From contig OX424556.1 of the NCBI GenBank assembly GCA_949152475.1, positions 14,132,664 to 14,196,663 on the forward strand: a DNA stretch of 64,000 bases, written 5' to 3'. The notes under the pieces are model-generated. The model ran no database searches and had not been told where the DNA came from. It saw nothing but the letters and a program-made list of their open reading frames with translations. How positions within the stretch are numbered: the first letter of the stretch is position 1; each line of letters opens with the position of its first letter. This DNA is from Terebella lapidaria (lineage: Eukaryota > Annelida > Polychaeta > Terebellida > Terebellidae). The position numbers and the translations under genes are program-made. This document shows, piece after piece, positions 49,030 through 59,895 of the stretch.

Positions 49030-50444
49030 CAAGGATCCTCTATAATAGGATACCCAACTCTGCCTAAACAGGCGTGATCACGTAATATGACGTAAATCTG
49101 ATTTGAGCGTGTTGAAGCGGTGCCGGGCGTTAATAACCAGAATGTGCACATCGATTTGTAATAAACATGAGCAGAGTTGTGAACCATCTATTGAAATGAA
49201 TGATAGGTGATTGCGTTGAGTGGGGGTATGGCCCAAATTTCCACAACAATACTCAGCATTTGCGTTGCCGATGATGTGGTATTGGGGTCGGGATTTGTGC
49301 GTGTCCGTGAATGTGTTTGTATGTGAATCGAAGGCTGTAACTCAAACGGGTTTAATCCAATCGTCTTTAAATTAGAGAAGTGGGAGGTATAACCTCTCGG
49401 CTTGAAAATATTTAGTTTCCATGGAAATCGGTTTATTTTCGTTGCCATGGCAACCGTTCAAATCCCTGAAATGCCATTTTATTGTCATCGAAAATGCCTC
49501 TTAAACGGACCCACTCATGGTGACAATAAAATTGACCCCTCATTAAAAAATCACCCACATAATCGAGAGCAAGTTCTGATGTAACTCTTGTGGTATTTTG
49601 CAGGTGGAAGGTAGATTCATTTCAGAGTTAAGAGACAGAATATCTTCCTCCAAATTTAGTGAAAATTGAGTTTTGCAATGATATTAGAAAGGTTCTCATA
49701 CCGACAGTTTTTATCGGATTTCCTTGGAAACGGGATAGTTCCGAGACATTGGATAATGCTTCTCAGTCCTACATTTTTGAGAATATTGAATGGTAAATTT
49801 TTTAATTATTGACGTGGATGTGCTCAAAAACACACATACAGACATGCACGTGCTTAGACCACATCAAAAATATCTTCGCAAGCGGGGAGAAAGACAAATT
49901 GTGCATGACAATGAGGCTCCACACCACACGCGTGCTCTCCAAGATCACTGAGCTCAATCCCAGGGCCCGATCTTGTATGATGTCACCATGAGTGAAGTGA
50001 TAAGCAGTATGAAAAACTCAGTTTCGAGCACCTGCAGAGAGTGTAAAATAGAGAGGTGTCACTCCACTGGCACCATTTTGTATTTTGAACTGGTGGCACT
50101 CCTGGCGTGTGGAGGGGGTTTATGAATGAATGTGTTTACTACTATTACTACGACATGAATTTATGAATGAAAGAATATGCCAGTAAAACGAAATGACGTA
50201 ACTCTCAATCGTCTCTTTGGACAACAAACTACAACACCCCCTCCAGCCGCCAGGATTACAGGGCTCCATGAGACAAAATGGTAGACAATGGAAATTTGCA
50301 GAGTGACACCTCTCTATTTTACACTCTCTGGCACCTGTCACCGTTTTGACACGCTCAAATGATATTTCGTCATTTTACGTAATCACGTATTTTACGTCCA
50401 CAATGAGCAGAGTTGGACATCATATAATTATAGAGGATCCTTGT
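49030..50444. mobile_element. INS TIR element, copy in unit III (carries a nested MITE)
   Basis: The same ends as the unit II copy, flanked by perfect TAATAC on both sides (49,024-49,029; 50,445-50,450). Interrupted by the 296-bp element at 50,035-50,330. It contains the perfect palindrome GTTGCCATGGCAAC at 49,441-49,454. Confidence 0.88.
50035..50330. mobile_element. 296-bp MITE with perfect 30-bp TIRs, 7-bp target duplication
   Basis: Ends CAGAGAGTGTAAAATAGAGA... (50,035-50,064) and the exact inverse at 50,301-50,330. GCACCTG is duplicated (50,028-50,034 and 50,331-50,337). The INS copies in units II and IV read 'cgagcacctgtcaccg' without it. The CAG start and 7-8 bp duplication suggest a hAT-type non-autonomous element. 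Perfect TIRs and presence in one of three near-identical units imply very recent insertion. Confidence 0.93.
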
Positions 50445-53400
50445 TAATACTGTTACCTTCATTATGTTAAGATATTGATTATACCAATAGAATATCGAGG
50501 GTGAATAGATTTGCAATATAAACTTCTACAATAAAATGATATCGAGAAGCCAACAGACGTCATTGGGGATAACGCGTGTGGAATATGGGTGTTCCTAACA
50601 TAATATTTCCCAAGTTTGGATATGTGTCGAAAATAACATCAGCAGACGACCACCGGTGAAAACCACAAAAGCCACTGATTTGCAACTGTTTAAGGGCAAA
50701 CCCAGAAAGCATCCACCATCAGCATAATGCTGATAACAGTAACCATATTGGATGATAATGCTGACAGTTCTTGATGTTTTGAATTTATATTTGAATCAGA
50801 ATTTATTGAATATTGAACCCAGACCAATCCAATAATCATACTGAAGAGTATGAGATGAGCCTATTACACATGACTGAGCATGTTCTTCTCCAATTATTTC
50901 GATGGTACCCAAAAATAAATATTTGAATAGTTACAAGAAAATGGTGGCAGATGTTTCTTCTCTTCTGTAATTTATCAGAGGGAACTGTCACATTTCCGAT
51001 GAAAATAAAGAAGGGTACAATGTCAGTCACCTTGTATTGGCTGAACGTCGAATGTTGAAGCTGAGCTGGCTGTGGTCTGATATTTCACTGTATTCTATAT
51101 ATGATATGTAGGTAAATGTAAGATACAGTTATGTTTTTCCAAACCAAACTCTATTTCAATACCATGCAAATACCACGATATCACAGTCGATTCACAAAGT
51201 TCGCATGGAATATGGGTAGGGAGATTTCTGTGGGTTATCGGCAGATGTTATTCAATTCAACCTACTTGATAATATTCAAATCATTGAAGATCTTGCTAAA
51301 TGCATGTATTATGAACACATATAAAAGGTTGCACGGGACACTCATGCATCAAAATTGACCTCAGCTTGCCTCAGAAGCTACCTCAAAATTGATCAGTGAC
51401 GATGTTGGATAGAGTCGATTTGGGATTGTTTCATACAAATGACCATTAAATAAGGTTTGAGAGCATTGATCCAGCATGAGGTGGGAATGACAGCGGAAGT
51501 GCATGCCGCTCAATAACGGTTAGCTACCTATGACATCCAATGCTGTGTGTGCAGATATACATGTACAGAATGGTAACGATTTAGTTACTTACCGAAAACA
51601 CCACAGAAAGAGTGTAGGTCTATGCCAAGTTACCCGTTTGAGATACGTGAATGTACCACACTCAAGATTCACAGCAACACCTGAGACGAAAACTGCATCA
51701 TGTTTGTATCCGGATGGCACGGATAGAATTACCAATTATACAGAAGAATATATCTGATACAAAAACAGTTCCATTTCTGTGGACAGTGAGGCTACAATAG
51801 CTCAACTAGACGTCAAGGCATTGAGATGCCTTGGAGGCATTTCTGTGTAAATCATGATACGAAACAAGTTGAATATTAGATACAAGCAAACCATTTATCT
51901 TCAATCCCCTAAGACGAGTTTGTTTAGGACGACGAGTCTGAAAATAACGGCCAACTCGCTCTATGATGCACCATTTCCAAGATAGCAATGAAAATAAAGG
52001 AAACAACAAAGTCCCGATCATAACACAGATGTATACAATGTGAGTTGCCTTGCATTAAACGGAAATACTGTTGACAGTTCTCGATGTCTCTGAATGGCTA
52101 ATTACTGAATTGTGGTTCTGCGTCAAATGTTGAACTGGGATCACTTGTATTCAATAATCCTACTAAAAGGCCTGTATTGATTCTGTATTGAACCTTTAAG
52201 ACTGTTTCGATCATGGTACTCAAAATTATTTGTTCGAACAGTTACAAGGGATTGGTGGCAGATGTTTCTCCTTTACAGTAATTTATCGGAGGGAACAGAA
52301 CATTTCCGATGATAATACAGATGTATTGAACGAAAACATCAAACAACCCAGCAGGATTGAATGTCGAAAATAAAGGTCGTTGACACTGAACTTGTTGTTG
52401 TCACTGTATTTTATTTGTCGATATGCATGTACTTTCAGGTTACAGGTTTCTCCATCTATTAGGGTACAAGAATATTGACAATGGGTTGATGGCAAGATAC
52501 CCCAATAAAAAATATCAAGTTTGTATGCAATATGAGTGAGAATATTTTCGTCGGTTTATTTTGGCAGATGGTATTAAATTCAACATCACTGACATTAAAA
52601 TCATTGAATTCGTCATGAAGTCGTCATGATATCGAAATTGATATCAGCTAACTTCGGATGCACAACAAGATGAACATTGCCCAGCTTAAAGCCACGTCGA
52701 GAGAGATACCGTATGGCAAATATAACAACAACACAGCCACCATGGAATACTTCAAGGACTCAATAATTCATTGAAGGTACGAAAGCCAGCATGTAGTCAA
52801 AAAACAACGAAAGAGTAACCACTTATTAACAGTTAAGTGTTTGTGACATCTGATGCTGTGTACGTACTAGACTATAATGATTTTGCCACACCTTGCAATG
52901 ATATCCCGCAGAAAGTGTTTGTGTACAGTTCAACAGTTCGAAACACTTGAAGTCACCACACTCCATATATTTTCACAACAAGACATACCTTACATGGAAA
53001 CTGTATATGTATATATATACCATAGCATGTACTTTGTTGGGGTGGGGGGGAGTGAGGTCAGAGGTATCGTCGTACGTACGGCATCGATGGAATTACCAAT
53101 TACACCGAAGGATATCTGATACAAAACAGTTAACACAGAATGATTTCTGTGGCTAGTGAGGGTTATGTATCTCGGTTATCAGCTATTCACCGTAATTTTG
53201 TATACTTACGTTGAGTTCACCGGTGAATAAGAACATTTCTAATTTATTACCTTTGCATAAAATATGATACCCTTCAACTTGTGTGCAATAATAGGCCTTT
53301 ACGAAGACTGTTGCATAATTACGTATAGACTATACCTGCCGATCGATACCTCACAGGCCTAACACTGATACCGTCACTATAGCGAGGTATTGATATACCA

Positions 53401-53563
53401 ATAGAAACCCAAAGGTAAATAGCTTCGCAATAGGAACAAACTCTGACAATTGACAAGCATAATTGTCAGCAGTAATATGTTGATACTTATTTTGACATTG
53501 AATGTATTAATATACGATGACGTAACTACGTGTAGGAAAAATGACAACTGGCATGCCTAATAC

Positions 53564-54675
53564 CAAGGATCCTCTATAATAGGATATCCAACTCTGCCTA
53601 AACAGGCGTGATTACGTAATATGACGTAAATCTGATTTGAGCGTGTTGAAGCGGTGCCGGGCGTTAATAACCAGAATGTGCACATCGATTTGTAATAAAC
53701 ATGAGCAGAGTTGTGAACCATCTATTGAAATGAATGATAGGTGATTGCGTTGAGTGGGGGTATGGCCCAAATTTCCACAACAATACTCAGCATTTGCGTT
53801 GCCGATGATGTGGTATTGAGGTCGGGATTTGTGCGTGTCCGTGAATGTGTTTGTATGTGAATCGAAGGCTGTAACTCAAACGGGTTTAATCCAATCGTCT
53901 TTAAATTAGAGAAGTGGGAGGTATAACCTCTCGGCTTGAAAATATTTAGTTTCCATGGAAATCGGTTTATTTTCGTTGCCATGGCAACCGTTCAAATCCC
54001 TGAAATGCCATTTTATTGTCATCGAAAATGCCTCTTAAACGGACCCACTCATGGTGACAATAAAATTGACCCCTCATTAAAAAATCACCCACATAATCGA
54101 GAGCAAGTTCTGATGTAACTCTTGTGGTATTTTGCAGGTGGAAGGTAGATTCATTTCGGAGTTAAGAGACAGAACATCTTCCTCCAAATTTAGTGAAAAT
54201 TGAGTATTGCAATGATATTAGAAAGGTTCTCATACGGACAGTTTTTATCGGATTTCCTTGGAAACGGGATAGTTCCGAGACATTGGATAATGCTTCTCAG
54301 TCCTACATTTTTGAGAATATTGAATGGTAAATTTTTTAATTATTGACGTGGATCTGCTCAAAAACACACATACAGACATGCACGTGCTTAGACCACATCA
54401 AAAATATCTTCGCAAGCGGGGAGAAAGACAAATTGTGCATGACAATGAGGCTCCACACCACACGCGTGCTCTCCAAGATCACTGAGCTCAATCCCAGGGC
54501 CCGATCTTGTATGATGCCACCATGAGTGAAGTGATAAACAGTATGAAAAACTCAGTTTCGAGCACCTGTCACCGTTTTGACACGCTCAAATGATATTTCG
54601 TCATTTTACGTAATCACGTATTTTACGTCCACAATGAGCAGAGTTGGACATCCTATAATTATAGAGGATCCTTGT
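53564..54675. mobile_element. INS TIR element, copy in unit IV
   Basis: Flanked by TAATAC (53,558-53,563; 54,676-54,681). Without the nested MITE. It also carries GTTGCCATGGCAAC (53,975-53,988). Confidence 0.88.
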
Positions 54676-55999
54676 TAATACTGTTACCTTTATTATGTTA
54701 AGATATTGGTTATACCAATAGAATATCGAGGGTGAATAAATTTGCAATATAAACTTCTACAATAAAATGATATCGAGAAGCCAACAGACGTCATTGGGGA
54801 TAACGTGTGTGGTATATGGATGTTCCTAACATAATATTTCCCAAGTTTGGATATGTGTCGGAAATAACATCAGCAGACGACCACCGGTGAAAACCACAAA
54901 AGCCACTGATTTGCAACTGTTTAAGGGCAAACCCAGAAAGCATCCACCATCAGCATAATGCTGATAACAGTAACCATATTGGATGATAATGCTGACAGTT
55001 CTTGATGTTTTGAACTAATATTTAAATCAGAATTTATTGAATATTGAACCCAGACCAATCCAATAATCATACTGAAGAGTATGAGATGAGCCTATTACAC
55101 ATGACTGAGCATGTTCTTCTCCAATTATTTCGATGGTACCCAAAAATGAATATTTGAACAGTTACAAGAATATGATGGCAAATATTTCTTTTCTTCAGTT
55201 ATCAGAGGGAACAGACACATTTCCGATGAAAATAAAGATGGGTACTATATTACTCATCTTGTATTGGCTGAACGTTGATTGTTAAAACTGAGCTAGCTGT
55301 TGTCTGATATTTCACTGCATTTTATACATTGTATGTTGATATGTAGGTAAATGTAAGATACAATTATGTTTTTTTTCCATACCCAACTCCACTGCAATAC
55401 CACATTGCAAATACCACAATATCACAGTCGACTCACCAAGTTCGCATGGAATATGGGTAGGGAGATTTCTGTGGGTTATTGGCAGATGGTATACAACTCA
55501 ACCTACTTGATGATATTCAAACCATTGGAGATTTTGCTAAATGTATGTAATATGAACACATATAAAGGATTGCAAGGCACAGTCGTGCATCAAAATTGAC
55601 CTCAGAAGCTACGTCAAAATTGGTCAGTGATGATGTCGGATCGAGTCAATTTTGGGAATTTTTTGTACAAATGACCTTGAAATTGGGGGCTCTCCTCACT
55701 GTCCCCGGTAACATAACTTATTGAAAGCATGATGTTCAGCATAAAGTGAGAATAACAGCGGAAGAGCATGCCGCTCAATAACGGTTAGGTACCTATGACA
55801 TCCAATGCTGTGTACGCAGATATACATGTACAGGATGGTAACGATTTAGCTACTTACCACAAACCCAACAGAAAGAGTGTAGGCCTATGCCGAGTTACCC
55901 ATTTGAGACACGAGAACGTCCCACACTCAAGACTCACAGCAAAACACACCTGAGATGAAAACTGTATCTTGTTTGTATCCGGATGGCACAGATAGAATT

Positions 56000-56305
56000 G
56001 AATAAATAAATATTTATTTATTTTGTCTTAATTTGCCCACTATATAATGATTTGAGACAGAAATACTTAAACATATTCATTGTACCAAACTGTAGAAAGA
56101 AAGAAAGATGCAAGAAAGATGATTGTAAGATGACTGTATCAGAAGTTTAGCTGCCTTTATATATGACGCTGAAATTACTCGTGATAAATATCATTACTTG
56201 TGATGTACGCTGTATTTTATTTGTCTTGTGTATGGTTCAAACCCGGATATATTGTATGTCTATGCATATGGGCCGTTGGCTTTTGTGAATGAAGCATTAT
56301 TTTAA
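56000..56305 (+). mobile_element. Short retroposon-like insertion with 9-10 bp target duplication
   Basis: Module M reads 'ggcacagatagaattaccaatta'. Here AGATAGAATT occurs on both sides (55,990-55,999; 56,305-56,314) of about 305 bp absent from other copies. The right part, 'catatgggccgttggcttttgtgaatgaagc', resembles the 3' end of CR1/Jockey-type LINEs, so it is likely a 5'-truncated LINE or a SINE using its tail. A (TTTA)n palindrome-like stretch sits at the left end. Confidence 0.7.
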
Positions 56306-56489
56306 GATAGAATTACCAATTATACAGAAGAATATATCTGATACAAGAACAACTCAATTTCTGTGGATAGTAAGGCTACAATAGCTCAACTAGACGTCAA
56401 GACATTAAAATGCCTTGTAGGCATTTCGGTGTAAATCATGATATAAAAAAACAAGCTGAATATTAGATACAAGCAAAACATTTATCTTC

Positions 56490-56524
56490 AACCCCCCCCC
56501 CCCCCCTTCAAAAAAAAAAAAAAA
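56490..56524. repeat. Poly-C then poly-A tract
   Basis: About 17 C residues, a short TTC, then about 15 A residues, inside module M. Other M copies have 'atcccctaagacg' here, so it is a local homopolymer expansion. Confidence 0.9.
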
Positions 56525-57941
56525 GACCAGGTTTGTTTAGGACGACGAGTCTCATAGTAACGTCCAATTCGCTCTACGATGCACCGTTTCAGAGATATCG
56601 ATGAAAATGAAGGAAACCACAAAGTCCCGACCATAACACAGATGTATACATCGTGAGTTGCTTTGCATTAAACGGAAATAATTTGAAAGTTCTTGATGTC
56701 TCTGAATTGTAAATTACTGAATTGTGGTTCAGCGTTATCAAATGTTACACCGGGTCCATTTGTATCCAATAATCATACTAAAAGGGCGTGTGATACAGGA
56801 CCAATATAGCCTTTAAGAACGTTTCCGATGGTACCCAAAAATATATATTCAAACATTTACAAGAAGATGGTGCCAGATGTTTCTCCTCTATAGTAATTTA
56901 TCGGTGGGAGCAGATACAATATATGTGTATATTGTATTGTATTGAATGAAAACATCAAACAAACCAGTAACGTTGAATGTCGAAAATAAAGGTTGCTGAC
57001 ACAGAGCTTGTTGTTGTTGTTGTTGTCAGTGTGTTTTTGTTGTTGATAAATGCATGTACTTTCAAGCTACAGGTTTCACCATCTACTAAGAAAATTGATG
57101 ATGACTTGGTGCAAGATACCCCAATCCAAACTCTATCGCAATACCGCATTGCAAATGTCAAGTTTATAAGGAATATGGGTGAGAATATTTTCTTCGGTTA
57201 TTTTGGCAGATTCAACGTCTGAATTCAACGTCATTGATATTAAAATCATTGAATATCTTGCTAAAAAGTTATATAATGAACGCTTGTTTGGTTAATATCA
57301 GCTGACCTTGGGTGGTCAACAGGAGGAACATTGCCTAGCTTAGAGCCGCGTCGAGAGAGACATGTGTGGTAAATATAACAACAACACAGCCACCAGGGAA
57401 TACTTCAAGAGCCAAAGGCTGCATTCAGATTCAGACTAGTGTGTTCTGACAGCGGTACCCATATTGAATAATGGAGGTGACCTAATGGTGTAATATACTC
57501 AAAATAAATATTTTAGAGAAAGACCTTACAAGAGCATGGTGGCAGATGTTTTGTCTATTTTAAAATTCATCTAGGGAACCGACACGTTCCCGATGATAGT
57601 ACAGATGTGTACAATGTGAAAAACTTCAAACAACCCAGTACGGTTGAATGCCGAACATATAGGTTGTTGGAACTGATGTTGTTGTCTGATGATTCACCAC
57701 ATTTTATATACATTTACATGTAGGCTACTGGTGTACAAGATATGTGACACATGGGTTGACAGGCCCGGTTGATGGCAACCGTAACGATCCAAACTATATT
57801 GCAATACTATCGAGACACCAAGTTCGCATAGAATATTGGTGGGAATATATCGTGATGACATCGGAATTGATCTCAGCTGACCTTGGGTGCTCAACGCGAA
57901 GTTATATGGCTACATCAAAGTTGATCAATGATGTGTCAAGA

Positions 57942-58323
57942 GTAAAGTACCCACTCTAATTGATGTTGTTTTAACTAATGCATCCAAGTGTTTACAAAAT
58001 GTAACAAGTTTTGATAGCGACTTAAGTGATTTCCATCACATGCTGTGTTTTTCCAGTAGAACGCATGTCTCATCCAGATCCAGTAGAAAAGTTGTGTATC
58101 GAAGCTATCGAAAATTTGACGAAGATAAATATTTGGAAGATTTGTCACGTATCCCTTTCCATGTATGTGATATCTTCGATGATGTTAACGACTGTTACTG
58201 GATGTGTCAAACAATGATAAAAGATGTAATTGATGAACATGCACCAGTGAAATCCAGAATTGTAAAACATAAGCAAAATCCTTACATGAATTCGGAACTT
58301 CGAAAATGTATTAATGTAAAAAA
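57942..58323 (+). pseudogene. LINE 1 endonuclease C-terminus and EN-RT linker (fragment)
   Basis: An open frame reads VKSKVPTLIDVVLTNASK, then SDLSDFHHMLCF, then a linker with RSYRKFDEDKYLEDL, FDDVNDCYW and DEHAPVKSRIV...MNSELRKCINVKN. TLIDVxLTN and the following S-D-x-H motif are the end of AP endonuclease-like domains of Jockey-superfamily LINEs. DEHAPxKxRxV and the ELR block are typical of the region before RT. The frame stops because a 1.57-kb element is inserted at 58,324, and it resumes in phase at 59,896. Confidence 0.85.
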
Positions 58324-58720
58324 TTAGCCCAAAGGCTAAGATAGGTTACCGGACAATTTTGGTTTGGCCATGGCAGCATTGGCAGGTAACAGACCTTGAG
58401 ATTTACCAATCAAGGTTCGCAGTGTAAACATATGACCTTGGGATTTACCAATCAAGGTCATCCGTATGAACTTCGATGTAACCATTACATGTATGTGTGC
58501 GGCATTTGATATTCTATATGTTGGGTGGAATCGTTTAGGCCGCTCAGGTCAATTTACACATTCCAAGTCAGACATTTGGCACTCAAGGTCATCTGACGTC
58601 AAGTTCAAGGTCATCATTAGTTGTGCCATATATGTCTTCCTATATGTTCATAATGCAAACATGAGCTCTATCTGCAAGCATTTCATCTACAAAGGCAAAT
58701 CTGGGCATTTTTTGACCCCA

Positions 58721-59632
58721 AAATGGCTGTTTTGACCTTTCAAGGTCATCCAAGGTCAAATTCAAGGTCACCACACAAGTCGCCATATATGACTTCCGAT
58801 TTGAAAGTGCCAATTTCTAACCTCTATCTTCAAGCGTTCTATGAGTACAGTCCAGACAGCTCCCATTATGAAGGAAAAAAGTGCCGAAAATTTTCTAAGT
58901 CCAAAATTTTTTTCAAAGGGTGAAAATTTTTTTTTGCCTAGAAATGGCCCAAAATGGATAGTAATGTTATTTGGGGCGAAAAAAATTTTTTTCGCCGACT
59001 CGTCAAAAATTCAAAATGGCCGCCACACTGAGATCGGCGATTCAAGGGCAACAAAACTTATACACGTCACAGAGGTATATAAAAGGAATCTTTTTAAGCA
59101 AAAATCTCAAAACTGATCAGAGAGTTTTTGAGAAAATACAGACCAGGTGCAAATTTGAGCGTTTTTCGACCCAAAAATGGCTGTTTTGACCTTTCAAGGT
59201 CATCCAAGGTCAAATTCAAGGTCACCACACAAGTCGCCATATATGACTTCCCATTTGAAAGTGCCAATTTCTAAGCTCTATCTTCAAGCTGTCTATGAGT
59301 ACAGTCCGGACAGCTCCCATTATGAAGGGAAAAAGTGCTGAAAAATTTCTAAGTCCAAAATTTTTTTTAAAGGGTGAAAATTTTTTTTTTGCTCTAGAAA
59401 TGGCCCAAAATGGATAGTAATGCGATCTGGGGCGAAAAATTTTTTTTTCGCCGACCCACCAAAAATTCAAAATGGCCGCCACACGGAAACCGGCAGATTT
59501 AGGGCAACCAAACTTATACATATCACAGAGGTATATGAGGGGAATCTTTTGAAACCAAAAACTCAAAACTGATCAGACAGTTTTTGAGAAAATGGCCGTC
59601 AAAGTCCAAAATTGAGCGTTTTTCGACAAAAC
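58721..59632. repeat. Two tandem 454-bp units in the Helitron-like element
   Basis: 'aaatggctgttttgaccttt' starts at 58,721 and 59,175, and the following sequence is parallel up to 'gagcgtttttcgac' (about 59,160 and 59,612). The sibling element at 32,068 has only one unit (from 32,439). Confidence 0.9.
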
Positions 59633-59764
59633 GGCCGCCATTTTGAAAAAAATGCGAAAATCAAAAAACAAAAAAATACCTCCTTCTCAAAATATTTTTA
59701 GGCATTTTTGTGCAAAATTTCAGAAAGATTCGATCGTTAACTTTAAAGATAAAAATGTTAACGC

Positions 59765-59840
59765 CGGACGGACGGACGGACGGACGGACGGACGGACGGA
59801 CGGACGGACGGACGGACGGACGGACGGACGGACGGACGAC
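59765..59840. repeat. (ACGG)n microsatellite
   Basis: About 18 nearly perfect ACGG units just before the terminal hairpin of the Helitron-like element. Confidence 0.95.
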
Positions 59841-59895
59841 GGACGCAACGCCATGCCAATAGGTTATCGGACCAAAGGTCCGGTAACCTAAAAAC

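Larger units (their letters stand above)
48932..53465 (+). repeat. Higher-order module M array, unit III (with INS and nested MITE)
   Basis: A 4,534-bp period. It is longer than unit II because of the 296-bp element at 50,035-50,330 and the absence of the 47-bp deletion. Otherwise nearly identical to units I and II. Confidence 0.9.
53466..57933 (+). repeat. Higher-order module M array, unit IV (diverging, ends at LINE 1)
   Basis: Near-identical to unit III through its INS copy and on to about 55,150, then similarity to units I-III drops and the sequence resembles unit 0-type M copies (landmarks at about 55,165, 56,866 and 57,537). The M order continues past LINE 1 at 62,108-62,250 ('ttgtcgggttgagtcaagttcggggctc'). 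Confidence 0.8.
58324..59890 (+). mobile_element. Complete Helitron-like / pearl-like non-autonomous element inside LINE 1
   Basis: It begins TTAGCC-CAAA-GGCTAA (a hairpin) then TAGGTTACCGGAC (58,342-58,354), and ends with (ACGG)n, 'acgacggacgcaacgccatgcc', the GGACC-AAA-GGTCC hairpin and GTCCGGTAACCTA, the exact inverse of the 13-bp left motif. It sits in a run of A residues, flanked by AAAAA-type sequence on both sides. AGGTCA repeats and two 454-bp internal units form the core. It encodes no Rep/helicase. Left part, tandem core and ACGG-rich right part match the known plan of pearl/HINE elements. Confidence 0.85.

Noticed and set aside
56206..56256. tRNA-like box B ('ggttcaaaccc' region) as a tRNA gene
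   Set aside because: No cloverleaf or box A at proper spacing. The segment belongs to a retroposon-like insertion.
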